From contig NZ_CP109007.1 in NCBI RefSeq assembly GCF_036226665.1, positions 6,262,001 to 6,326,000 on the forward strand: a DNA stretch of 64,000 nucleotides, written 5' to 3'. Positions 8,395 through 16,215 of the stretch are shown here, in pieces. The DNA is from Streptomyces sp. NBC_00691. GTDB lineage: Bacteria; Actinomycetota; Actinomycetes; Streptomycetales; Streptomycetaceae. Position numbers and translations under genes: made by a program. Below the pieces are notes generated by a model. That model saw only the letters and a list, made by a program, of their open reading frames with translations, was not told the DNA's origin and did not search any database. Within the stretch, counting starts at the first letter, position 1, and each line of letters opens with the position of its first letter.

Positions 8395-10320
8395 ATGGGG
8401 CTGGCGAACGAGAAGATCATCTCTCAGGTGGAGGACCTGCTGACCGGCAGGGTCGTGATCCCCTCCATCCAGCGCGACTTCGTATGGATGCGGCCGGACG
8501 TTCGAGACCTCTTCGACTCGCTCTACCGGGGATACCCCGTCGGCGCCCTGCTGCTCTGGAAGACGAACCTGACCGTTCCCTTCAAGACGGCCGCCGTCGT
8601 CCAGACCGCCGCATCGCAGCATCAGCCCCTCTATCTGCTGGACGGCCAGCAACGGCTGACTTCCCTGGCCTGGGTGTACCGGCCCGCGTCGAAGGCCGAC
8701 GGCCGTCTCATCGACCTGCGCTTCGACGTGCGTACCGAGGAGTTCGTCAATCCGAGCGCGGTTCAGCGCAAGGACCCTCTGCTGTTTCCCGTGTCGCTGC
8801 TGCTCCAGGAGAACGCGCAGTTCTACCAGGTTCTGCGCGATGCCGGTGTGCCGTTCGAGAGTCCGGATTTCGACGCCTGGACGCGGCGGCTGCAGAAGGT
8901 GAACAACATCCGGCACCACCAGATCGCTGTCATCACCCATGAGTCCGACGACTACGAGGAGGTCGCGGAGCTCTTCGCTCGCCTGAACAAGGGCGGTCGC
9001 CGGCTGTCCAAGGGCGATCTCGTGTACAGCGCCATCGCGGCACGGTGGTCCGACGGCCTGGACACCATGGATGCCTTCCACCAGGAGCTCCAGGACAGCG
9101 ACTTCGCGCTGAACAGGGAGGCCGTACTCCGCCTCATGAGCCTTCTCGCGGGGACCGGCGCACACCACATCAAGCTCATCGGGGCGGAGATCGGCGAAGC
9201 CGCGCTGAAGGAGGCCTGGCAGGCCACCGAAGGGGCGTTGCGTCTGGCCATCGACTTCCTGCGGGCGGATTGCTGGATTCCGCGGTCCGAGATCCTCTCT
9301 TCTCCCAACCTCACCATCGTGCCGGCGCTCCTGCTGCACGAACGAGGTGGCAAGCTGCGTCCGGGCGAGGCGGAGGCGCTGCGCCGGTGGGTCTATACGG
9401 CGATGGCGTTCAGCCACTACTCGCTGCAGGTCGAGGGGAAGCTGGAAGCGGAGTACAGGCTCATCCGGGCACGGGGCGGAGACGACCTGTTCGTCGAACT
9501 CATCCGCCGGGCCTCAGGACCCCGCTCCGCCGACAGCTCCCTCCACCCCAGGGACCTGGAGCAGAAGTACTCCACTCATCCCTTCTTCAGGCTGCTGTAC
9601 ATCGCCGCGCTGCGCGGCGGGGCGCGGGACTGGGCGACCAACATCACGATCAGCGACCAGCCGATGAACACCGGCGCGAAGATCGAGTTCCATCACGTGT
9701 TCCCGCGAGCGCGAGTGCAGCCGGTGTATGCCAAGGAGGAGTGGAACAGCCTGGCCAACCTGGCCTTCGTCACCGGTCGGACCAACAAGATGATCTCGTC
9801 GAGGCTCCCCGCCGCGTACATGCAGGACATCGCGACCGAACGGCTGGCCGAACAGTGGATCCCCGGCGATCCGGAGCTGCGGTCTCTCGATCGGTTCCCG
9901 GACTTCCTCGCCGAGCGCAGGACTCTGCTCGTCGACGTCCTCAACAGGATGCTGGAGCTCCCCGCACACACCGGGCGAACAGCTCACCAGGACACCGACG
10001 AACTGCCGGACGACGAGGCGGTGATCGCAGAGGACGGAGCCACCCCCACGCTCCTCCGGGCGCAGGTTCAGGAGCTCAGGACCGAGCAGGGCATCGAGGT
10101 CCACGCGGTCTATGAGGGGCAGAGTGCCCGAGCCTTCTACGATCCCTCGTCCCGCGTCGTGACGGTTCACTCCGGGCCCGGCCGGGGCGAGTACGAGTCG
10201 CCCAGCGGGGCGGCGGTGGCTGTGGTGCGAGCCGTCAACCCGCATGTCAACCCCAACCGCAACGGGTGGAGCTTCTGGACGGTCACCGCCACGGGGAATC
10301 TGCTGCAGAGCATCCGCTAG
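8395..10320 (+). CDS. DUF262/HNH (GmrSD-type) nuclease with C-terminal RAMA/DUF4357-like domain
   Basis: This 641-aa protein starts at ATG 8395 behind a GGGGGGA Shine-Dalgarno. Residues 1-230 are a DUF262 domain with the IPSIQRDFVW segment and the NTPase-like DGQQRLTSL motif. At about 425-490 there is a DUF1524/HNH-type nuclease core (KIEFHHVFPRARV, then NSLANLAFVTGRTNK). The last ~90 residues (EGQSARAFYD, GEYESPSGAAVAVV, NRNGWSFWTV) match the signature of the RAMA/DUF4357 fold, which is associated with restriction-modification proteins and proposed to read modified bases. GmrSD-like enzymes cut DNA carrying modified cytosines. A modification-dependent type IV restriction role is therefore likely, with the C-terminal reader as an unusual addition. 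It is a single-gene unit next to an integrase. Confidence 0.85.
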   Translation: MGLANEKIISQVEDLLTGRVVIPSIQRDFVWMRPDVRDLFDSLYRGYPVGALLLWKTNLTVPFKTAAVVQTAASQHQPLYLLDGQQRLTSLAWVYRPASKADGRLIDLRFDVRTEEFVNPSAVQRKDPLLFPVSLLLQENAQFYQVLRDAGVPFESPDFDAWTRRLQKVNNIRHHQIAVITHESDDYEEVAELFARLNKGGRRLSKGDLVYSAIAARWSDGLDTMDAFHQELQDSDFALNREAVLRLMSLLAGTGAHHIKLIGAEIGEAALKEAWQATEGALRLAIDFLRADCWIPRSEILSSPNLTIVPALLLHERGGKLRPGEAEALRRWVYTAMAFSHYSLQVEGKLEAEYRLIRARGGDDLFVELIRRASGPRSADSSLHPRDLEQKYSTHPFFRLLYIAALRGGARDWATNITISDQPMNTGAKIEFHHVFPRARVQPVYAKEEWNSLANLAFVTGRTNKMISSRLPAAYMQDIATERLAEQWIPGDPELRSLDRFPDFLAERRTLLVDVLNRMLELPAHTGRTAHQDTDELPDDEAVIAEDGATPTLLRAQVQELRTEQGIEVHAVYEGQSARAFYDPSSRVVTVHSGPGRGEYESPSGAAVAVVRAVNPHVNPNRNGWSFWTVTATGNLLQSIR

Positions 10321-10751
10321 GCCCTGCCGGCGCACTGCCGTCCGCCCCGACACGGGCGGCGGCCCGGGGACTTCAGTGGTCGGGTTCGGGTGGCAGGTCC
10401 CGTGCCCACGCCGCTCGGCGGGTGCCCGCCGGGTAGGGGAGGGACGCGGCCGACGACTCGGCGCGGGTCAGCTCCCTGGTGCCCTCGGTTGCCCGGCCGA
10501 GGTGGGTTTCGGCCAGGGCGAGTGCCCGGGTTCCGGGGCGGACGGCCTCGTGCAGCCGGCCGGCTCTCCGCGCGCGCCTGGTCGAGGCGGCCGGCGAGTC
10601 CCGATCTGCGCAGGGGCGAACGTGGCAGGTGCATCGGGATGCTCCTCGGGGAAGGTTCGGGGAGCCCGGACGCTAGACAGCCGCCGTCATCCGGGAATTG
10701 CAGCCCCTCGGGCGGGCCGCCCGGCCCGCACCGGTGTGCCCCTCGCCGGCC
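10321..10751. other. Intergenic region with a degraded minus-strand gene
   Basis: This region has no intact gene. Short stretches of plausible minus-strand coding sequence are recorded separately. It separates the accessory nuclease from the biosynthetic cluster and may mark the cluster's left border. Confidence 0.4.
10373..10634 (-). pseudogene. Possible frameshifted gene remnant
   Basis: On the complement, 10373-10556 reads LHEAVRPGTRALALAETHLG followed by RATEGTRELTRAESSAASL and a stop. The upstream part (SGLAGRLDQARAESRPAARG) is in a different frame. Together they look like one helical protein interrupted near 10556. No family assignment is possible. Confidence 0.25.
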
Positions 10752-10780
10752 GTCCCGGAAACGGCAACAAAGATTGTTCT
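10752..10780 (+). promoter_or_regulatory. Motif B, copy 1 (ahead of the dithiol oxidase gene)
   Basis: GTCCCGGAAA is followed by CGGCAACAA, three bases and TTGT. The inner AACAA-AGA-TTGTT is a perfect inverted repeat. The same ~28-bp element, in the same orientation relative to the downstream gene, recurs at 24956-24984 and 28077-28105. It ends about 42 bp ahead of the oxidase start and has good operator geometry. Confidence 0.75.
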
Positions 10781-10822
10781 GGTTTCGGGGTGGGCCGCAC
10801 CCTGGCGGCGGAGGTGATCGCC

Positions 10823-11833
10823 ATGACCGGCGCCCACAAGGAAACCAGTGTCCGAATCTCGTACGACGTGATCGTCATAGGCGGCGGGGCGGGTGGGCTC
10901 AACGCCGCGCTCGTGCTCGCGCGGGCGCGGCGCAGTGTCGCCGTCGTCGATTCAGGGGAGCCCCGCAACGCTCCCTCGGCTCATATGCACAGCTTCCTCT
11001 CCCGTGACGGAGTGTCGCCGCTGACCGTGCTCGAGACCGGGCGCGCCGAGATCGCGCGCTACGGAGCCGTGCGGATCGAGGGGCGGGTCGACCAGGTCGA
11101 GGCGCGTGACGAGGGCGGCTTCGTCGTGCGGCTCGACGGCGGTGCCTCGCTCGACGCACGGCACGTCGTGCTCGCCACCGGGCTGCGCGACCAGCTGCCC
11201 GAGATCCCCGGTGTGCGGGCGCTGTGGGGCGGGGACGTGCACTTCTGCCCCTACTGCCACGGGTATGAGGTGCGTGACGAGCGGATCGTCGTGCTCGGGG
11301 TGCATCCGGCCTCCGCCGGGCAGGCGCTGCTGCTGCGGCAGTGGTCGCACGACGTCGTGTACGTCTCCCACGACCGGCCGCTGAGTGAGGACGAGCGTGA
11401 GCTCATGGACGCCCGCGGGGTTCAGGTGCTCGACGGGTCCGTGGCCACCCTGCTCAGCAAGGACGGGCGGCTGCACGCCGTCGAGCTCGCCGACGGGCAC
11501 ACCGTCGACTGCGCCGGTGTCTTCCTCTTCCCGAAGATGAGCCCGAACGACTCCGCCTTCGACGGGCTCGGCTGCGACCGTGACGAGCAGGGCTGGCTGG
11601 TCACCGACCGCGCCGGGCGCACCAGCCGTCCCGGCCTCTGGGCCGTCGGCAACGTGGTGGACTCGCGCGCCCAGGCCGTCACCGCGGCCGGCATGGGAGC
11701 CGCGGCCGCGTTCGCGCTCAACCACGACCTGGTGGACGAGGAGATCCAGCGGGATCTCCGGGCTCACCGGGCCTCCGCCGACACCGCCGGGGGCCGTTCC
11801 CCCGGGGCCGAGGAGCCCGTTCCCGCCGCCTGA
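10823..11833 (+). CDS. hlmI: HlmI/GliT-like FAD dithiol oxidase
   Basis: The ATG at 10823 is preceded by GGAGG. The 336-aa product is a thioredoxin-reductase-like flavoprotein: a dinucleotide fold at 13-40 (YDVIVIGGGAGGLNAALVLA), a redox CxxC at C142/C145 (CPYCHGYE) and a C-terminal FAD site (GLWAVGNVVDS). In dithiolopyrrolone and gliotoxin pathways this family oxidises the product's ene-dithiol or dithiol to the disulfide with O2, which completes the pharmacophore and protects the producer. Next to a Cys-activating NRPS, an oxidase of this type fits better than a housekeeping TrxB; no thioredoxin gene is adjacent. A motif B operator lies immediately upstream. Confidence 0.82.
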   Translation: MTGAHKETSVRISYDVIVIGGGAGGLNAALVLARARRSVAVVDSGEPRNAPSAHMHSFLSRDGVSPLTVLETGRAEIARYGAVRIEGRVDQVEARDEGGFVVRLDGGASLDARHVVLATGLRDQLPEIPGVRALWGGDVHFCPYCHGYEVRDERIVVLGVHPASAGQALLLRQWSHDVVYVSHDRPLSEDERELMDARGVQVLDGSVATLLSKDGRLHAVELADGHTVDCAGVFLFPKMSPNDSAFDGLGCDRDEQGWLVTDRAGRTSRPGLWAVGNVVDSRAQAVTAAGMGAAAAFALNHDLVDEEIQRDLRAHRASADTAGGRSPGAEEPVPAA

Positions 11834-11889
11834 TCCGGCCTGCCGGCGTCCGTCCCCGCGCCGCCTCCCCCTCCTCGCCCGTCTCCGGC

Positions 11890-12492
11890 TCAGTCGCCGG
11901 AGGCGGGCGTTCGGCCTGTCGGCCTGGCGCGGATGTGCATGCGCTCGCCCTGGCGTCCGAAGAGGCTGAGGACTTCGACCGATCCCTGCCCCGTGCTGCC
12001 GAACCAGTGCGGCAGCCGGGTGTCGAACTCGGCGACCTCGCCCGGGTCCAGGACGATGTCGTGGTCCGCGAGCACGAGCCGGAGCCGTCCGGAGAGCACG
12101 TACAGCCACTCGTATCCCTCGTGGGTGCACAGCTCCGGGTTGTCGCGGCTCGCCGGGAGGACCATCTTGTAGCTCTGCAGCGGGCCGGGCTGCCGGGTCA
12201 GCGGCAGCACCGTGTTGCCGTTCACCGCGTGCGGCTTGAGCCGGACCCTGGGGTCGCCCACGTCGGGGGCCCCGACCAGTTCGTCGATCGGGACCTGGTG
12301 GGCCTGGGCGATGGGCAGCAGCAGTTCCAGGCTGGGGCGGCGCTGGCCGGCCTCCAGGCGCGAGAGGGTGCTCTTGGAGATCCCGGTGACCTCAGACAGG
12401 GCGGCGAGGGTGACACCGCGGGCGGTGCGCAACCGCTTGAGTCGGGGACCGACGGCGGACAGGGCCTGGGCGATGGACGAGGGCTGCTCCAC
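11890..12492 (-). CDS. XRE-family regulator with C-terminal cupin sensor
   Basis: The likely start is GTG 12492, giving 200 aa. Residues ~12-66 form an HTH_3/XRE domain (LKRLRTARGVTLAALSEVTG, then KSTLSRLEAGQRRPSLE). Residues ~110-185 form a cupin_2 barrel (CTHEGYEWLYVLSGRLRLVL, LPHWFGSTGQGSVEVLSLF). Such proteins sense small ligands and repress or activate nearby genes. It converges on the dithiol oxidase gene and lies between it and the hlmB-type gene, so control of one of the cluster's two motifs is plausible. A TTCCGGAA palindrome at 12513-12520 just upstream could be its own operator. The ligand is unknown. Confidence 0.88.
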   Translation of the reverse strand: MEQPSSIAQALSAVGPRLKRLRTARGVTLAALSEVTGISKSTLSRLEAGQRRPSLELLLPIAQAHQVPIDELVGAPDVGDPRVRLKPHAVNGNTVLPLTRQPGPLQSYKMVLPASRDNPELCTHEGYEWLYVLSGRLRLVLADHDIVLDPGEVAEFDTRLPHWFGSTGQGSVEVLSLFGRQGERMHIRARPTGRTPASGD

Positions 12493-12658
12493 GCCGTCAT
12501 TACATGCACTTGTTCCGGAATTTGCAAAGAGAGGTGCTGTTTTCGGACGCCGCCTTCCCGTCGCCCACACGCGACCGCCCCGTCCCTCGCGCGTCGGGGG
12601 TGGTGCGCGCGGGGGACGGGGCCGGCCGTGCGGAGGACGTCCTGCGCCTCGGGGCGCG

Positions 12659-13819
12659 TCAGAGGCCCAGCGAGCGCCCTATCAGTTCCTTCATCACCTC
12701 CGTCGTCCCGCCGTAGATGGTCTGCACCCGGCTGTTGGCCCACTCGCGGGAGATGGCGCTCTCCTTGAGGTAGCCGAAACCGCCGTGGATCTGGAGGCAG
12801 CGGTTGGCGATGTCCACCTGGAGCTCGGTCGTCCACCACTTCACCTTCGCGGCGTCCGTCACCGACAGCCGGCCCGCGTCGAGTTCGGTGACGCAGTGGT
12901 CGAGGAAGACCTGGGCGATCGTCAGTTCCGTGTCCATCGTGGCCAGTTGGAAGCGGTTGTGCTGGAAGGTGCCGATCGGCTGCCCGAAGGCCTCGCGGGT
13001 CTTCGCGTACCGCAGTGTGTCGGCGAGCATCCGTTCCGCCGCCCCCACCGCCACGGTCGCGATGCTGAGCCGTTCCCGGGGCAGTCCCGCCATCATGTAG
13101 GCGAGGCCGGCGTTCTCCTTGCCGATCAGGTTCTCGGCCGGCACCCGGCAGTCGTCGAAGAACAGTTCGCAGGTGTCGCTGGCGTGCCAGCCGAGCTTCT
13201 CCATGCGCCGGCCGCGGGTCAGGCCGGGCGTGCCGCGCTCCACCACCAGCAGGCTGATCCCCTGGGCGCCGCGGTCGGGGGCGGTCTTCGCGGCGACCAC
13301 GACGACATCGGCGTTCTCGCCGTTGGTGATGAAGGTCTTCTGCCCGTTGAGGACGTACGTGTCCCCGTCCCGTACCGCGGTCGTACGGATGTCGGCGACG
13401 TTGGAGCCGGCGTCCGGCTCGCTCATCGCGATGGCGGCGATCAGCTCGCCCGCGCACAGTCCGGGCAGCCAGCGCGCGCGCTGCTCCTCGGTGGTCCGCT
13501 CGGCCAGGTACGTGGCGATGACGTCGTTGTGCGCCACGAAGCCGGGCGCGGTGGCCCGAGCCCACATGATCTCCCGCTGGAACACCGCCGGATAGCGGTA
13601 GTCCGGCTCGCCGCCCCCGCCGTACGCGGGGTCGACGCCGATGCCGAGGAGCCCGGCCTTGCCGGCCGCCCGCCACACCGAGCGGTCGACGATGCCCTCC
13701 CGCTCCCAGCGGGCGTGGTGCGGGACGACCTCACGGTTCAGGAACTCCCGGCAGGTCTCCCGGAACTGCTCGTGCTCCGGCCCGTATCGCGACCGGGGGC
13801 CGTCCGTGTTCCGTGCCAT
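12659..13819 (-). CDS. hlmB: Acyl-CoA dehydrogenase (HlmB-like)
   Basis: This 386-aa protein is a full-length acyl-CoA dehydrogenase: an N-terminal helical domain, the FAD-contact segments AIAMSEPDAGSNVADI and KTFITNGENADVVVV, and the C-terminal AFGQPIGTFQHNRFQLA and QIHGGFGYLKE motifs ending QTIYGGTTEVMKELIGRSLG. In holomycin-type pathways the homologous enzyme acts on the carrier-bound Cys-Cys intermediate, introducing unsaturation, and does not work in fatty-acid oxidation. It is the last gene of the hlmEDCB-like operon read from the motif A promoter at ~19.64 kb, and starts 3 bp after the thioesterase stop. Confidence 0.85.
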   Translation of the reverse strand: MARNTDGPRSRYGPEHEQFRETCREFLNREVVPHHARWEREGIVDRSVWRAAGKAGLLGIGVDPAYGGGGEPDYRYPAVFQREIMWARATAPGFVAHNDVIATYLAERTTEEQRARWLPGLCAGELIAAIAMSEPDAGSNVADIRTTAVRDGDTYVLNGQKTFITNGENADVVVVAAKTAPDRGAQGISLLVVERGTPGLTRGRRMEKLGWHASDTCELFFDDCRVPAENLIGKENAGLAYMMAGLPRERLSIATVAVGAAERMLADTLRYAKTREAFGQPIGTFQHNRFQLATMDTELTIAQVFLDHCVTELDAGRLSVTDAAKVKWWTTELQVDIANRCLQIHGGFGYLKESAISREWANSRVQTIYGGTTEVMKELIGRSLGL

Positions 13820-13822
13820 GGC

Positions 13823-14578
13823 TCAGGCCCTCCCGGGGTCGGTGGCGTCGCCGATGATCGACAGCGTCTCCTCGGGGTGCTGGACCGCGGCGAAGTGGCC
13901 GCCCTCGATCTCCACCCGTTGGACCGGGGCGGTGCTGTGCTCCGACCATGGCCAGACCCGCTCCGGCGGGGCGTGGACGTCCTCGCGCGCGGCGATCAGG
14001 GTGAGCGGGAAGTCCACCCGCAGGCCCGCCGCCTCCCGGGCGAACTCCGCCCGCACGCAGTCGTCCTCGCGGAGCATCCGCAGGAGGATCCGGCTCATCG
14101 TCGGCTCGGCGAGCACCGCGGGCGGGGTTCCGCCGTCGGCCGCCGTACGGGCGAGCAGCTCGTCGTCGGGGACGGCTGCGAGCAGCGCCCCCGGCCGCTG
14201 GAGCGCGGGCGGTACCGCCCCGGAGAGCACCGACCGCACCGGTGCGAGTCCGGTCTGGCGGGCGACGTGCTCGGCCACCGCGAGGCTCATCGTTGCGCCG
14301 AAGCTGTGGCCGAACGTCGCCCAGCGCAGCCCGGGGGTCCGCTCGCGCTCGGCGAGCAGATCGGCCACCACCTGCTCGGTCATGGCCCGTACCAGACCGT
14401 GGTAGTTGACCGCCTTGCGCTCCTGACGGCGCGCGCCGCGGCCGGGCGCGTCCACGCCCCGGAGCCGCAGCCGCGGCTCGCCGAGGGTCTGCCAGCCGCG
14501 GTAGACCTGCGAGGTCGCCCCCGCGTGCGGGAAACAGTAGAGCCGCACCGGAGGGCTCGTGACAGGGTGCACGGTCAT
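13823..14578 (-). CDS. hlmC: Type II thioesterase (HlmC-like)
   Basis: This 251-aa alpha/beta hydrolase has the type II thioesterase signature: LYCFPHAGATSQVYRGW near the N-terminus, nucleophile Ser in FGHSFGATMS, Asp in a late strand and His in EGGHFAAVQHPEE. It would release the product or proofread misloaded chains on the NRPS carrier domain. Its ATG overlaps the oxidoreductase stop as ATGA, so translation is coupled. It has an intact serine, unlike the second thioesterase at 28.0-28.9 kb. Confidence 0.88.
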   Translation of the reverse strand: MTVHPVTSPPVRLYCFPHAGATSQVYRGWQTLGEPRLRLRGVDAPGRGARRQERKAVNYHGLVRAMTEQVVADLLAERERTPGLRWATFGHSFGATMSLAVAEHVARQTGLAPVRSVLSGAVPPALQRPGALLAAVPDDELLARTAADGGTPPAVLAEPTMSRILLRMLREDDCVRAEFAREAAGLRVDFPLTLIAAREDVHAPPERVWPWSEHSTAPVQRVEIEGGHFAAVQHPEETLSIIGDATDPGRA

Positions 14579-16215
14579 TCCTTCATGCTCCGGGCCAGCT
14601 TCTCGGCCAGCATCAGGGTGGTCAGATTGGTGGGGGCGCTGGGGATGACGGGGAAGAGCGAGGCGTCGGCGATCCGCAGGTTCTCGGTGCCGTGCACCCG
14701 GCCGATCTGGTCGGCGACGGCGTAGGGGTCGGAGTCCGGGCCCATCCGGCACGAACCGGCGGCGTGCCAGCCGGGGTTCATGATGTGCCGGACCCCGCTG
14801 CGCAGCACGCCGTCGTTGGCGACCATCCGGTCGCTCCAGAACTGGGTACGCGTCAACCGGGCGGACAGGCCCGGTGAGCGCAGGAACCCCCACGCCCTGC
14901 GGACGCCGTGGCAGAGGCGCTCGACGTCCTCGGGGTCGGTGCCGAGGCCGAGTTCGATGACGGGTGAGGCCAGCGGGTCGGCGCTGTCGAGGAAGACCCG
15001 GCCGCGGGAGCGGGGGCGCAGCAGCATCACGGACATGCCGACGACCAGGGGCCAGCCGAGCCGGTCGACGAAGCCGGGGATGGTGTGGCTCTCCACGTTG
15101 TTGAGGAGCCCCATCTGGACGTCGACGTCGTCGTCGAATCCGCTGCTCATCCGGGCGGCCACCTGCCGCCAGGGCAGTCCGGGCGTACACACGCCGTCGG
15201 CCGGCCGTGACCAGATGACGACGGAGGGGTGGTCGACCAGGTCGCGGCCCACGCCGGGCAGGTCGGCGACCGGGTCGATGCCGAGCGCGCCGAGCAGGGC
15301 CGCGTCGCCGACGCCGGAGCGCTGGAGGATCACGGGGGTGCCGACGGCCCCGGCGGCGAGGACCACGTGCCGGGCCCGGACGGTGTCGAGCCGCCCGTCC
15401 CGTTCGGTCTCCACGCCGACGGCACGGCCGCGGTCCTTCGGGTCGAACAGCACCCGGGTGACCCGTACGCCGGGACGGACGTGGAGGTGGGGCAGGCCGC
15501 GGGCCCCGGAGAGGAACGCGGTGGCGGCGTCGATGCGCTCGCCGTCGACCGTGTTGCCGGGGATCGGTCCGATGCCGGCCTCCTCCCCGGAGTTGAGGTC
15601 GGGGAGGTCGGTGACGCCCTGGCGGTTGCACTCCGCCCAGAAGGCGGCGTCCAGGGGGTGGACCCGCTCGCGCGGCGTCCGGCGGATCGGGAGGGGTCCG
15701 CTGTCGCCGTGCGGGGGCCGGTCGGGGTAGTCGGCGTCGTTCTCGACGGCCCGGTAGAAGGGCAGCACCTTGTCCCAGGACCAGTCGGTGTTGCCCCGCG
15801 CCGCCCAGGCGGCGAAGTCCCGGGGCAGCCCACGCAGGGCGATGGCCCCGTTGACGGCGGAGCCGCCGCCGACGACCTTGCCGAGCTGATAGGGGAAGCG
15901 TTCCCAGAGGGCGCGGGCCTGGGTGCCGGTGCCGTCACCGCCCTTGAGCAGCTCCTCCAGGCGGCCGCTGCTGCGGAGGTTGGCCCGGTAGTCCCAGTTG
16001 AACCCGGCGAGGACGAGCCGGCCGGCGTCGGCCAGCGGGTGGGCGCGGTCGCGGGGGCTCGGCTGGTCGGGCCCGGCCTCCAGGAGCAGAACGGTGCCGG
16101 AGTCGCGGGCGGCGAGCCGCGCGGCGACGAGCGCCCCGGCGGAGCCGCCGCCGACGACGACGTGGTCCCACTCGGCCACGGTGGGGTCCGGGGGCGCGGA
16201 AGACGTCGTGGTCAT
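14575..16215 (-). CDS. hlmD: GMC-family FAD oxidoreductase (HlmD-like)
   Basis: This 546-aa protein carries the GMC N-terminal FAD motif (HVVVGGGSAGALVAARLAA), the GMC signature region (GKVVGGGSAVNGAIALRG) and the C-terminal substrate/FAD domain (NPGWHAAGSCRMG, and PTNLTTLMLAEKLA). It should be an FAD oxidase or dehydrogenase acting on the cysteinyl intermediate. Holomycin-type clusters contain an equivalent enzyme between the thioesterase and the NRPS, as here. Both ends overlap neighbours by 4 bp, so the operon is tightly coupled. Confidence 0.85.
   Translation of the reverse strand: MTTTSSAPPDPTVAEWDHVVVGGGSAGALVAARLAARDSGTVLLLEAGPDQPSPRDRAHPLADAGRLVLAGFNWDYRANLRSSGRLEELLKGGDGTGTQARALWERFPYQLGKVVGGGSAVNGAIALRGLPRDFAAWAARGNTDWSWDKVLPFYRAVENDADYPDRPPHGDSGPLPIRRTPRERVHPLDAAFWAECNRQGVTDLPDLNSGEEAGIGPIPGNTVDGERIDAATAFLSGARGLPHLHVRPGVRVTRVLFDPKDRGRAVGVETERDGRLDTVRARHVVLAAGAVGTPVILQRSGVGDAALLGALGIDPVADLPGVGRDLVDHPSVVIWSRPADGVCTPGLPWRQVAARMSSGFDDDVDVQMGLLNNVESHTIPGFVDRLGWPLVVGMSVMLLRPRSRGRVFLDSADPLASPVIELGLGTDPEDVERLCHGVRRAWGFLRSPGLSARLTRTQFWSDRMVANDGVLRSGVRHIMNPGWHAAGSCRMGPDSDPYAVADQIGRVHGTENLRIADASLFPVIPSAPTNLTTLMLAEKLARSMKE

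Noticed and set aside
10244..11833. Extended start for the dithiol oxidase
   Set aside because: The extra N-terminus is non-coding in character; ATG 10823 has a good GGAGG and begins right before the FAD-binding fold.
10823..11833. Housekeeping thioredoxin reductase
   Set aside because: No thioredoxin gene is adjacent; the length, CPYCHGYE motif and cluster context match HlmI/GliT oxidases better.
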